From a virus: 31,705 nt of DNA. The stretch is taken from IMG/VR virus record IMGVR_UViG_3300034007_000012, positions 1-31,705 of that record; one strand, written 5' to 3'. Shown here in pieces: positions 16,179-23,317 of this stretch. The position numbers and the translations under genes are program-made. Each line of letters opens with the position of its first letter. The first letter of the stretch is position 1. A model generated the notes under the pieces. The model did no database searches. It had not been told where the DNA came from and saw only the letters and a program-made list of their open reading frames with translations.

Positions 16179-16337
16179 TCAGGCGATTCCGAGCGCTCGG
16201 GCAGTCGCCACCAGGTGGAGCTGGTGCTCGGTGCGGAGACGCATCCGCTCGCGCACCAGGTCCTGGGCGAGGCGATCGGCGCGGCGCGCTGCCAGCCACA
16301 TCCGACCCATCAGCACGAAGTCATGCAGCCGGCGCAT
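16179..16337 (-). CDS. 52-residue basic helical protein
   Basis: A short protein of mostly helix, rich in Arg and Leu ('MWLAARRADRLAQDLVRERM'). The ATG at 16337 was chosen because AGGAGG precedes it by five bases; an ATG at 16352 in the same frame is the alternative. It overlaps the end of the membrane-protein gene upstream and almost touches the small-terminase-like gene downstream. No family is recognised. Confidence 0.6.
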   Translation of the reverse strand: MRRLHDFVLMGRMWLAARRADRLAQDLVRERMRLRTEHQLHLVATARALGIA

Positions 16338-16584
16338 CCCCACCTCCTCCATGCGAGCGGACAAGTTCCCGGATGGCCCACTCGTCCACCGCGGTGCGCA
16401 GCTGGAGGTCACTCTCCAAGTGCGCGCGGAACTCCCGGTGCAGGGCCTCGCGGTCGCGGTACAGGCGGTGGATCCAGACGAGCAGCACACCCCACGAGGC
16501 GATCAGGGCAGCGAGCAGCAGCAGGGAGACGGCGACGGGGCTCTGGAGGACCGGCTCCCACTGCCTCAGCTGGCCCGGGTCCAC
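16321..16584 (-). CDS. single-span membrane protein with coiled tail (DUF2730-like or holin-like)
   Basis: The 87-residue product has one strong membrane segment at about residues 15-37 ('PVAVSLLLLAALIASWGVLL') followed by a charged helix ('HRLYRDREALHREFRAHLES'). Mu-like phages carry such a protein (DUF2730, Mu gp25 position) between lysis and terminase genes, and i-spanins and some holins look similar. GTG at 16584 lies one base after the upstream stop. The class is clear (membrane anchor plus coiled helix); the exact role is not. Confidence 0.65.
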   Translation of the reverse strand: MDPGQLRQWEPVLQSPVAVSLLLLAALIASWGVLLVWIHRLYRDREALHREFRAHLESDLQLRTAVDEWAIRELVRSHGGGGDAPAA

Positions 16585-16585
16585 C

Positions 16586-16996
16586 TCAGCCCTCGGAGTG
16601 CAGCACCCGCCCGAGCAGGCCGTGCTCGGCCTCCATCGCCTCCTCCGTCTGCCGGGCCCTCAGGATGCCGAGGTGCATCTCCGCCTCCTCGCGATCGTGG
16701 CGCGCGGAACGGCGGTCCCGCTCCAGCTCGGCGAGCTGGAGGATGAACTGGTTCGTCCGCTCCTGCACCTTGAGGATGCGGACCTTGCGGGGATCGGCAT
16801 CCCCCTCAGTAGGGGTGAGGTAGAGTGCGTCCTCCAGCGCGGCGAAGAACAGGTCCGACTTGCTCTCCGCGAGGCGCTTCTCCTCCCGGACGTCGTGCTC
16901 GTGCGCGTCGAAGATCTCGCGGGTGAGGCGGCGGGCCTCGTCCTCCAGTGCACGGATCCGCCCGAGGAGCAGGCGGCGCTGGGGCTGATCCATCAT
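16586..16996 (-). CDS. coiled-coil protein of the lysis/terminase-proximal cluster
   Basis: The product has 136 residues and is almost all charged helix, with heptad-like stretches ('LLLGRIRALEDEARRLTREI' and 'QFILQLAELERDRRSARHDR'). ATG at 16996 overlaps the upstream stop as ATGA. It lies in the set of small genes that, in Mu, fills the space between lysis genes and terminase. A partner of the neighbouring membrane protein is possible. I do not recognise the family. Confidence 0.65.
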   Translation of the reverse strand: MMDQPQRRLLLGRIRALEDEARRLTREIFDAHEHDVREEKRLAESKSDLFFAALEDALYLTPTEGDADPRKVRILKVQERTNQFILQLAELERDRRSARHDREEAEMHLGILRARQTEEAMEAEHGLLGRVLHSEG

Positions 16997-17514
16997 TGCG
17001 GGTCTGTAGGGAGGTGGATTTCCCGCACTTCGACCAGCGCCAGCTGGAGGAAGCGGCGGACGAGGAGGCGGGCGGCAGCCTCCGGGAGGGCAAGGCGCAC
17101 GAGCGCCGCGGCGACGACACGGGGCATCGCGGCGCTGAGCTCGCGCGCCACCGCGCCCCGCAGGGCAGGCAGGCCGCCCCACTCCAGCAGCAACGACCAG
17201 GCGATCTCCTCCACGGCCTGGGCCCGGTCCCGCTCTTCCACCCAGACGAACACCGTGGGGGCGCGCTCGAACGTGAGCACCAGATCGCGCGCCGCGGCCC
17301 AGAGTTCACCAAGTGGCCGCTCTCGGAGGTCTCCGCAGGGGAAGAACACCCGCAAGTCCTCGATCACCCGGTCGGACAGCTCCTCCACCGACCACGCCGG
17401 CTCGCCGGGCGCCCGCGCCATGAGCGTCGCGACGTTCAGCTGGCGGACCGGGCGTCGGGAGGCGTCGGCGATGTACGGGTAGGGTGCGCCCGTGGACACA
17501 CGTCCTGGAGGCAC
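16993..17514 (-). CDS. unknown helical protein, first gene of the late small-gene cluster
   Basis: This 173-residue protein has a mixed N-terminal half ('VEELSDRVIEDLRVFFPCGD', 'APTVFVWVEERDRAQAVEEI') and a strongly helical, Ala/Leu/Arg-rich C-terminal half ('AAALVRLALPEAAARLLVRR'). Two GTG codons (17514 and five codons later) could start it; neither has a strong ribosome site, though CAGGA lies before the second. It is the first gene downstream of the hairpin that follows the lipoprotein, so a promoter for the cluster should lie nearby. The family is not recognised. Confidence 0.55.
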   Translation of the reverse strand: MPPGRVSTGAPYPYIADASRRPVRQLNVATLMARAPGEPAWSVEELSDRVIEDLRVFFPCGDLRERPLGELWAAARDLVLTFERAPTVFVWVEERDRAQAVEEIAWSLLLEWGGLPALRGAVARELSAAMPRVVAAALVRLALPEAAARLLVRRFLQLALVEVREIHLPTDPQ

Positions 17515-17651
17515 GAGGAAGACTTGGATTTAGGGGGAGGCCGAACAGCGAAGGGCCGCGGCGCTGTATGCACCGCGGCCCCAACGTATGTGTGAGCGCG
17601 AGAATCAGTGGCGCGCTTGGCGCGCTGTGCGCTTTTCGAGGGAGGGGGAAC
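17515..17651 (-). terminator. intergenic segment with 9-pair hairpin after lipoprotein gene
   Basis: At 17553-17581 GGGCCGCGG and CCGCGGCCC form a perfect nine-pair stem with an 11-base loop. No U-run follows on the minus strand. A second GCGCGC-TTG-GCGCGC repeat lies near 17621. The segment separates the immunity/cargo operon from the late genes, so a terminator and a late promoter are expected; only the hairpin can be seen. Confidence 0.45.
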
Positions 17652-18149
17652 CTACTTCGTGAAGGTGAGCCGGTAGCTGCGCTGCGTCAGCCCGTCGTAC
17701 CAGGTGAACGACACCTGCCCCGCGGAGTACTGCGGCATCGTGATCCGCTTGTCCACAGCATAGGCACCCGATTCGGTGATCTGCATCTGCATTCCGCTGG
17801 TGGCGTATGCGTATGTGCCCTTCACCCGCCAGGTGTAGGTGGTCGCCACATGGCTCTGCACCGTCCCGCAGGCATCCACCAGGACGTGTTCCGCAGTGAA
17901 CTTGTTCGCCTCCAGGGTCAACGTTCCGTCACGCACGAAGTGAATGTGCGGCCGGCCGGTGCCTTCACACTGCCCCAGGTCTCTCACCACCCGGGGGAGT
18001 GCCACACCATCCACGCCCGTCAGCTGGTACGTGCCGGCGATGCTCTCGACCGGCCGAGGTTCGGTCGGCTGGCGCCCTCCGCAGGCGCCGAGAGCGAGCA
18101 AGCTGAGCAGCACGACTACGATTCTGGCCCGTGATCGCCGGAGCGCCAT
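17652..18149 (-). CDS. lipocalin-like lipoprotein, probable lysogenic-conversion cargo
   Basis: The 165-residue protein has a basic N-region, a hydrophobic core ('IVVVLLSLLALGAC') and a lipobox L-G-A-C with Cys23, so it should be lipidated and exported. The mature part opens 'SIAGTYQLTGVDGVALPRVV', the form of the lipocalin-like beta-barrel lipoproteins common in Gemmatimonadota, and continues as strands ('GTLTLEANKFTAEHVLVDAC', 'YTWRVKGTYAYATSGMQMQI'). It lies downstream of the repressor and the Myb-repeat gene on the same strand, where it could be expressed in the lysogen. It is not a usual virion or lysis gene. ATG at 18149 lacks a clear Shine-Dalgarno. Confidence 0.8.
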   Translation of the reverse strand: MALRRSRARIVVVLLSLLALGACGGRQPTEPRPVESIAGTYQLTGVDGVALPRVVRDLGQCEGTGRPHIHFVRDGTLTLEANKFTAEHVLVDACGTVQSHVATTYTWRVKGTYAYATSGMQMQITESGAYAVDKRITMPQYSAGQVSFTWYDGLTQRSYRLTFTK

Positions 18150-18170
18150 GGTTGGGGCGGGTGAAGGGTT

Positions 18171-18956
18171 TCACACCTGAGGGGCGGGATCGCGGCAATT
18201 CCCGCCCGCCGCTTCCATCCTCTGGAGCTCTCGCTTGACCACGGCCGCGGGAAGCCCGAGCTGCTCCGCGAACAACCCCACCACACCGTCGACGTCGCGC
18301 AACGCCCAGAGCAGCTCCTCCGCCTCGGCCGACAGCGGCGGGCGCCTCCGTAGGCCGAGCTTCCGGGCCCGACCGTACACCTGCGTCGGCGATCGCCCGA
18401 GCTGCGCAGCGATCACCGGCGCCGTCTGCACAGGGTAGGCATCGATCAGGAGTTGCTCCTCGGCGGGCGTCCACGCCTCCTTGCGAACGCCGAGTGCCTT
18501 CGCCTGATCGTGCACTTGCGGAGCAGTGCGGCCGAGCGCCTCAGCGATCTCAGCGGTGGGCAGCCGCGCATAATTGAGGCGCAGGTACTCAAGATCGTCG
18601 TCGGACCAGAAGCGCCCATGGCGCAGCTTGAGATCCTCAGCACGGGCGCGCACACCGCCCCGTGGCCTCCCGAGCTGGCCGGCCACCCAAGCCGCCCCCT
18701 CGCTGGGGTAATGTTCCCGCAGGAAGGTGTCCTCCGCTTCCGTCCAGGGCCTCACCTTCCGCAGCTCCAGCCTGCTCGCCCAGTCATGCACCCGCTGCGC
18801 GGTCCAGGGCTCGCCCAGTTTGCTGGCGATCTCTGCGGCCGAGTGGTGCGGATGCAGCTCGCGGATGCGCGCCTTCTCGGCGGCAGTGGGGCGGGGAAGG
18901 CGCTTGCCGGGCCGCACCAGCTGAGCAGCCGAGAACGGCGGTGTGATCGACGCCAC
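18171..18956 (-). CDS. protein of five tandem Myb/SANT-like HTH repeats
   Basis: The 261-residue protein is built from about five repeats of 44-46 residues, near positions 24-67, 70-115, 116-161, 162-207 and 208-247. Each has a first-helix 'W(T/S)--E---L', an acidic helix, then 'A--LGR---QV--RA--LGLR', the three-helix plan of Myb/SANT or trihelical HTH units. Such an array should read a long DNA site. GTG at 18956 has AAGGAGA six bases upstream and is 22 bases after the repressor stop, so the two are likely one operon. It may help silence or sense phage DNA; whether it binds the phage operators is unknown. The last repeat is the most diverged and lacks the tryptophan. Confidence 0.8.
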   Translation of the reverse strand: MASITPPFSAAQLVRPGKRLPRPTAAEKARIRELHPHHSAAEIASKLGEPWTAQRVHDWASRLELRKVRPWTEAEDTFLREHYPSEGAAWVAGQLGRPRGGVRARAEDLKLRHGRFWSDDDLEYLRLNYARLPTAEIAEALGRTAPQVHDQAKALGVRKEAWTPAEEQLLIDAYPVQTAPVIAAQLGRSPTQVYGRARKLGLRRRPPLSAEAEELLWALRDVDGVVGLFAEQLGLPAAVVKRELQRMEAAGGNCRDPAPQV

Positions 18957-18978
18957 GCCGACTCTCCTTGCTACCTGG

Positions 18979-19434
18979 TTACTCCGCCACGAAGCGCCGC
19001 TCGATGTCGTACAGCGTCGCGGGGATCGGCTCGCCTGCCTGGATCGCCAGCCGTTTGAAGCCGTTCAGGATCGCCAGAGCGACTGTTCGGCGGTCCTCCA
19101 CACTCAGCCCCTCTGTCGTGGTCTCCATGAACGTGGCGAGCTGCCTGTCATTCTGAAGGAAGAACTCCAGCAGGGCCTGCTCCGGTGACTCTGCACCATC
19201 CCCCCGTTGGACTGTTTGCACCGCAGGTCCTTCCCTCCGTCGCCGCACCCACTCCGAAATAGAACCGCGAGTCCGAGGCTGAGGCTCCCCTGTCTCCCCG
19301 CTCAGGATCCGCAGCAGCGTGCCGTGACCCACGCCGAGCTCGGCCGCCAACGCTCGCACGGAGGCGACCTCCTTCCGCTCGACGATGCCGCGCAGCTCCC
19401 CGAGTACCGAGTCCCAATCACCTCTACTGGTCAC
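18979..19434 (-). CDS. repressor-like HTH protein (lysogeny control)
   Basis: The 151-residue product has an HTH at about residues 26-44 ('VRALAAELGVGHGTLLRILS') and a helical C-terminal half ('ALLEFFLQNDRQLATFMETT'). It is transcribed away from the early operon, the place of the Mu c repressor. GTG at 19434 was chosen; the open frame extends further upstream but would cover the control region and run into the opposite gene's start. No protease (LexA-like) domain is seen, so induction may work through instability or an antirepressor, as in Mu. Role as main repressor is inferred from position and HTH. Confidence 0.7.
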   Translation of the reverse strand: MTSRGDWDSVLGELRGIVERKEVASVRALAAELGVGHGTLLRILSGETGEPQPRTRGSISEWVRRRREGPAVQTVQRGDGAESPEQALLEFFLQNDRQLATFMETTTEGLSVEDRRTVALAILNGFKRLAIQAGEPIPATLYDIERRFVAE

Positions 19435-19525
19435 GGTGTGATTGCACCATGTAGGACTTGACCGGCGCGCCGGTGGTGGATAGTTTGCACCAGGGTTACA
19501 ACTGTCACCCCGGCGCAAGCTATCC
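19435..19525. promoter_or_regulatory. divergent control region with palindrome and TTGCACCA repeats
   Basis: Between the divergent repressor-like and Ner-like genes lie a perfect 14-base palindrome ACCGGCGCGCCGGT (19461-19474) and two direct repeats TTGCACCA (19442-19449 and 19485-19492), 43 bases apart, about four helical turns. A possible rightward promoter is TTGACC (19458-19463), a 17-base spacer, and TAGTTT (19481-19486). The palindrome overlaps its -35 and a repeat overlaps its -10, so repressor or Ner-like binding could block the early operon. Confidence 0.6.
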
Positions 19526-19738
19526 GTGGAACGGCGCGAAATCAAGAAACTGCTCATTGATCTGGATCTGTCTGTGGCGGAAATCGCACGGCGGGTGAAG
19601 CTCAGCCGCAACACGGTCTACAGGTATTTCAACGGTGGACTGCGATCCCGTCAGCAGCGTAGGAGAATCCAGCTGGTGCTGAGCAGCCACGGCAAGGCGC
19701 GGCAGGTGTCGGTGCCAGAACTCTGGCCAGAGCCGTAA
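19526..19738 (+). CDS. Ner-like small HTH regulator
   Basis: The product has 70 residues with a central HTH ('DLSVAEIARRVKLSRNTVYR', about residues 14-33) and a basic tail. Its place, first in the rightward early operon and divergent from the repressor, is that of Mu ner, which damps early transcription. Sequence matches a resolvase/HTH_7-type helix-turn-helix more than true Ner. GTG at 19526 is used; the ribosome site is weak. Function as early regulator is inferred. Confidence 0.7.
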   Translation: MERREIKKLLIDLDLSVAEIARRVKLSRNTVYRYFNGGLRSRQQRRRIQLVLSSHGKARQVSVPELWPEP

Positions 19739-19770
19739 GGCGCGGCTTCGATCCGCGTCTGCAAGTGTGC

Positions 19771-19787
19771 CCGCAGGGGTCCTGCGG
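19771..19787 (+). terminator. small hairpin after the Ner-like gene
   Basis: CCGCAGG-GGT-CCTGCGG forms a seven-pair stem with a three-base loop in the 88-base gap before the CII-like gene. No U-run follows. It may attenuate early transcription; evidence is the inverted repeat alone. Confidence 0.35.
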
Positions 19788-19826
19788 AATCAACCCACTC
19801 GCCTTCCACAGGGAGGACAGCGCTCC

Positions 19827-20315
19827 ATGACACCGACGCACCAGCTGATGCAGGCTGCGGTTCCGACCCGCCACGAGAAGCGGCGTGTCGCGCGGGCCCT
19901 CGGCATCTCCAGCGAGAGCCTGTTCTACGCCTTCTGCGAGGACCCGGACGGCTCCGGCCGGCCCAACCCCATCGACAAGATCGAGGTGATCCTGGACCAC
20001 GCCCTGGTCCACCACCCCGACGCGGCCCTGGCGATCGTGCAGCGGTTGGAGGCCCGGTGCGTCCACGCGCTCAGCGCGCGCGCCACGGCTCTGCCGCTCG
20101 CCGATCTGCTCGTCTCCCTCCAGCCTGACGCGGAGCGCGAGGCGATGGACACCGTCCGCGCGTTCTCCACGGCGATCCGCCAGGTGGTGCTCGGCGGAGA
20201 CTGCGATCGCGACGCCCTCCTCCAGGAGATCACGGAAGCCGAGCGGGAGCTGAAGCGTGTCGGCGTCATGCTGCGCGCCGCAATCGAAGCCGACCCGGAG
20301 GCGAGCCATGCTTGA
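19827..20315 (+). CDS. CII-like phage regulatory protein
   Basis: The 162-residue protein contains an HTH followed by the phrase 'SLFYAFCEDPDGSGRPNPID' (about residues 32-51) and 'KIEVILDHALV'. This 'L(Y/F)---EDP--SGR-NP-D(R/K)I' pattern marks the phage CII-like regulatory family (CP76-type), seen in many transposable and temperate phages of diverse hosts. The C-terminal part is helical and may oligomerise. ATG at 19827 follows GGGAGGA by about ten bases. It overlaps the next gene by eight bases. The DNA target is unknown; control of the early-to-lysogenic decision is the usual role of relatives. Confidence 0.75.
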   Translation: MTPTHQLMQAAVPTRHEKRRVARALGISSESLFYAFCEDPDGSGRPNPIDKIEVILDHALVHHPDAALAIVQRLEARCVHALSARATALPLADLLVSLQPDAEREAMDTVRAFSTAIRQVVLGGDCDRDALLQEITEAERELKRVGVMLRAAIEADPEASHA

Positions 20316-20574
20316 CGGCTACACCTACATCTCCGCTGAGCGGGAGGCGGAGTTACGCGCCGTGCAGCTCGCTGCTGCTGGGACCTGCGGCAAGCTCACC
20401 GCGACCATCAGCATGAGCGGCGAACCCGCCCGCCGAATGGACAAGAAGAAGATCATCGCCCACGTGCGAGAGGTCGAGCAGAAGCTGCGTGCGAAGGTGT
20501 TCCCTCCCCGAGGCACATCCCAGATCGGCACCGTGGTGCCGGTCCCCCCCTGCGAAACACATGCAAATGCCTAA
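20308..20574 (+). CDS. unknown 88-residue early protein
   Basis: Begins with ATG at 20308 inside the end of the CII-like gene. The N-terminal half is helical with 'YTYISAEREAELRAVQLAAA'; the middle has a basic 'ARRMDKKKIIAHVREVEQKL' helix that could touch nucleic acid. Its stop lies 14 bases past the start of the next gene, so the three genes are coupled. The family is not recognised. Confidence 0.6.
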   Translation: MLDGYTYISAEREAELRAVQLAAAGTCGKLTATISMSGEPARRMDKKKIIAHVREVEQKLRAKVFPPRGTSQIGTVVPVPPCETHANA

Positions 20575-21457
20575 AGCCGACCGGCACCCGGTGCCAATTC
20601 CCACCACCGCCGCCGAGGCCGTCGCAGCGGCACACCACCTGGCTGGCGCCGTCGACGGCATTCGGATGATCGAGGAGTTCGGGCGCTACTCCCGGCTGCT
20701 CGTCGTTCAGCAGATCAAGGAGTTCGACGCCTACAAGGCACTCGGGCACACCTGGGACTCATTCTGCACGGAGCGCTTGAGGCAGTCCCGCCGCACGGTG
20801 GACGAGGACCTCCAGAACCTGGAGTTGTTCGGCCACGAGTTCCTGGAGGCGACGGACCGCCTCTCGATCGGGCGGCGCACGCTGCGGACGCTGCGCTCGC
20901 TCCCCGCAGATGAGCTGCCCCGCCTCCTCCCCGGCGGCCGGATGGAGATCGCCGGGGAGGTCTACCCGGTAGACGCGGAGCACAGCGAGGCGATCGCCGA
21001 AGCCGTCAAGGCTCTCGCCGGCCAGCTGAACTACACGCAGAACCGGCTGGAGGACGCCGAGTCGGCCGTGGAGGAGGTGCGCGGGCAGCTCGCGGAGAAG
21101 GAGCAGGAGGCCGAGGGGCTCCGGAACAAGCTGGCCGAGAAGCGCACCGTCGAGCGCGAGCAGGACCGCTACGCGCACCTCCAGGCCGCCGCGACGGGCG
21201 AGATCGGGCGCGGGATCCTGCTGGTGGCCAGCATCCTCGCGGAGCTGGGCCAGCGCTGCGAAAGGGAGATCCCCGACCGGGAGGAGGTGCTCCGCGCCGC
21301 CCGCGTGCTCCCGCCCCTCGTGAGCAACCTGCTCGACTTCGGCGCCGGGCGGAGGAAGTTCGGGGTCCCGCCCGAGGTGGAGGACCAGCTCGACCAGGAC
21401 GCCCTGGACGAGGTGGTCCGCGAACTCGCCACCGCCGACGAGGGTGGAGACGCCTAG
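20561..21457 (+). CDS. coiled-coil early protein
   Basis: The 298-residue protein has a helical N-terminal domain ('QQIKEFDAYKALGHTWDSFC', 'RLRQSRRTVDEDLQNLELFG') of the style seen in phage proteins that combine an HTH-like bundle with long helices, then a coiled coil at about residues 140-205 rich in Glu/Lys/Arg ('VEEVRGQLAEKEQEAEGLRN'), then a helical C-terminal domain. ATG at 20561 and another two codons later are both possible. It precedes the transposase gene. No catalytic motif is seen. A structural or chromosome-associated helper of transposition is a guess. Confidence 0.7.
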   Translation: MQMPKADRHPVPIPTTAAEAVAAAHHLAGAVDGIRMIEEFGRYSRLLVVQQIKEFDAYKALGHTWDSFCTERLRQSRRTVDEDLQNLELFGHEFLEATDRLSIGRRTLRTLRSLPADELPRLLPGGRMEIAGEVYPVDAEHSEAIAEAVKALAGQLNYTQNRLEDAESAVEEVRGQLAEKEQEAEGLRNKLAEKRTVEREQDRYAHLQAAATGEIGRGILLVASILAELGQRCEREIPDREEVLRAARVLPPLVSNLLDFGAGRRKFGVPPEVEDQLDQDALDEVVRELATADEGGDA

Positions 21458-21458
21458 C

Positions 21459-21638
21459 ATGCGCTCCCGCCCCGTCCTCCCTCCTTCAACCCGGCGGTGC
21501 CTCGTGTACGGCATCCGCCGCGGCTCGCTGGTCACCCTCCTCGCGCCGGCGCACGTGCCCCCCACGCTGCGCGGGCTGACCGTGGTTTCCCTTCACCCAG
21601 GCGAGCGCTGGTGGTCGGCTCTCGTCCTCGCCAGGTGA
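21459..21638 (+). CDS. unknown 59-residue protein
   Basis: A short frame between the coiled-coil protein and the transposase, starting ATG at 21459 directly after the upstream stop and ending two bases before the transposase ATG. It reads 'YGIRRGSLVTLLAPAHVPPT', a possible small beta-barrel. The tight packing on both sides supports translation, but there is no recognised family. Confidence 0.5.
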   Translation: MRSRPVLPPSTRRCLVYGIRRGSLVTLLAPAHVPPTLRGLTVVSLHPGERWWSALVLAR

Positions 21639-21640
21639 TC

Positions 21641-23305
21641 ATGAGCCGCTCGAAAGCACTCTCCGCAGACACGATCCGCTCCCTCCAGGAGGAGGCGGCG
21701 CAGCTGCGGGCGCAGGGAACACCGATCCGGGGATGGGCGGCGGGGGCAGCCAAGCTGCTCGACGTCAGCCTGGACACGATCTACCGGGCCGTGAAGGAGG
21801 AGGTCTCCACCCGCAAGAAGCGGAGCGACGCGGGGAGCCTGCGGGCTATGGAGGCGGAGGTGCTCGCCGACATCGCTGCTTTCGTGGTCCAACACGACTT
21901 CCCGGTCGAGCTGGCGATCAACACGGTCAACACCCTCCGCGCCCGTGAGGGGCAACCCGAAATCGAGGTCCACAAGGAGACCGTGCTGCGGCACCTCCGG
22001 CAGCTCGGCGTCAGCCGGCGCGACAACGCCGAGGACCTCCGGGTGCACCGTCGGTGGGAGGCGCCCCGGCCGCTGTACCTGGTGCAGATGGACTCCACCG
22101 TCGCGGCAAGCTGGTACATCGACTCGGACGACACGATCGGCTACGAGTCGCCCGTCCAGCTGGGCAAGAACAAGGCAGGGAACGGGAAGCCCCGCATATG
22201 GATGCTCACCGTGGTGGACGACTACAGCCGCGTGAAGTGGGCCCGGTACTACTCCGGCAACAGCGCCCCCTTCTGGCTGGACATGCTGACGCGCGTAATG
22301 CGCAAGGGCGCGTTTGGGGAACCGGACGTATGGCCTGCCTACGGGGTGCCGGAGCGGCTGTACACCGACCAGGATGCGGCCATGAAGGCCCGCGAGTCCG
22401 TGTCGTTCCTGGCGGCGTTCGAAATCGAGCGGATGCTGGCGAACCCCAGCAACCCGCACTTCACGAATGCCCAGGCGAAGGGGAAGGTGGAGCGGGCACA
22501 GGGACACATCCTCCACTCGTTCGAGAAGGTCACGCGGGCGAAGCGGTTCGAGAGCCTGGAGGCGATGAACCGGGCCCTGAACACCTTCCTGATCACCATC
22601 AACAACGCCGTCCACTCCACCACGGGAAGGGCACCGTTCGAGCGCTGGCTGGAGGCCGCGCAGATCCGCGTGCTGCCCGAGGCGGAGATCGTCCGCCGTG
22701 TCTCGGCGCGGGTGGACGAGGCCTGGGTGAGCCCCGATCTGGCGATCCGCTTGGAGGGCAAGACGTACCAGCTCCCCAGGCGCGAGCCGTTCCTCGGGCT
22801 CGTGAAGAAGACGGTGAACATCCGCTACTACCGGGCGGACCTGTCGAGGATCACGGTGATCCTGGACGGGCAGGCGCACGAGATCGACGCAGTGGAGGCC
22901 GTCCCCGACGTCGCCGGCGAGTTCCACACCGCCCCCGTCACGCCCGCTGTCGAGGTCAAGAAGGCGCTCCTCGAACGCGACCTCTCCAGGTACGACGGCG
23001 CCGTACACGAGGTCTTCAACTACGTCGCCGAGAAGGACCCTCGCACCTACCCGATTCGCCCCAAGGAAGTCGAGCACCCGCTGACCGCGGCCGAGTTCGC
23101 CCCGGTGATGATCCGGCGCGGCAAGGCGGTGGAGCGGGCGCAGCGAGAGGGCGTCGTCTCCGTCCCTCCCACCGAGCTGGAGCGGGCGGTGATCGACGCG
23201 CTGATGGCCGGCCGTGGCGAGATCTCCGAATCCGAGCTCGCCACGTGGATCCAGTCCCGCCGGGCACCCGGCACCACCCCCCAGCTGCGCGCACACCGCG
23301 CGTAA
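21641..23305 (+). CDS. DDE transposase (MuA role)
   Basis: The 554-residue enzyme cuts and joins phage ends to new DNA sites, used for both integration and replication. Residues about 1-125 hold HTH parts ('AAGAAKLLDVSLDTIYRAVK', 'EIEVHKETVLRHLRQLGVSR'). The RNase H-like core has Asp151 in 'LVQMDSTVA', Asp243 in 'RLYTDQDAAMK' and Glu284 in 'AKGKVERAQGH'. The following beta-barrel domain ('LAIRLEGKTYQLPR') is like Mu-transpos_C, and the C-terminal 120 residues are helical and may contact the ATPase. It is shorter than MuA (663 residues) and closer to BcepMu-type or IS-type enzymes. Start ATG at 21641. The catalytic triad is intact. Confidence 0.95.
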   Translation: MSRSKALSADTIRSLQEEAAQLRAQGTPIRGWAAGAAKLLDVSLDTIYRAVKEEVSTRKKRSDAGSLRAMEAEVLADIAAFVVQHDFPVELAINTVNTLRAREGQPEIEVHKETVLRHLRQLGVSRRDNAEDLRVHRRWEAPRPLYLVQMDSTVAASWYIDSDDTIGYESPVQLGKNKAGNGKPRIWMLTVVDDYSRVKWARYYSGNSAPFWLDMLTRVMRKGAFGEPDVWPAYGVPERLYTDQDAAMKARESVSFLAAFEIERMLANPSNPHFTNAQAKGKVERAQGHILHSFEKVTRAKRFESLEAMNRALNTFLITINNAVHSTTGRAPFERWLEAAQIRVLPEAEIVRRVSARVDEAWVSPDLAIRLEGKTYQLPRREPFLGLVKKTVNIRYYRADLSRITVILDGQAHEIDAVEAVPDVAGEFHTAPVTPAVEVKKALLERDLSRYDGAVHEVFNYVAEKDPRTYPIRPKEVEHPLTAAEFAPVMIRRGKAVERAQREGVVSVPPTELERAVIDALMAGRGEISESELATWIQSRRAPGTTPQLRAHRA

Positions 23306-23317
23306 GGAGGCTCTCCC

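Noticed and set aside
14987-17482. Plus-strand open frame of 831 codons
   Set aside because: It covers terminase start, terminator and seven coupled minus-strand genes; the product is low-complexity and without family features.
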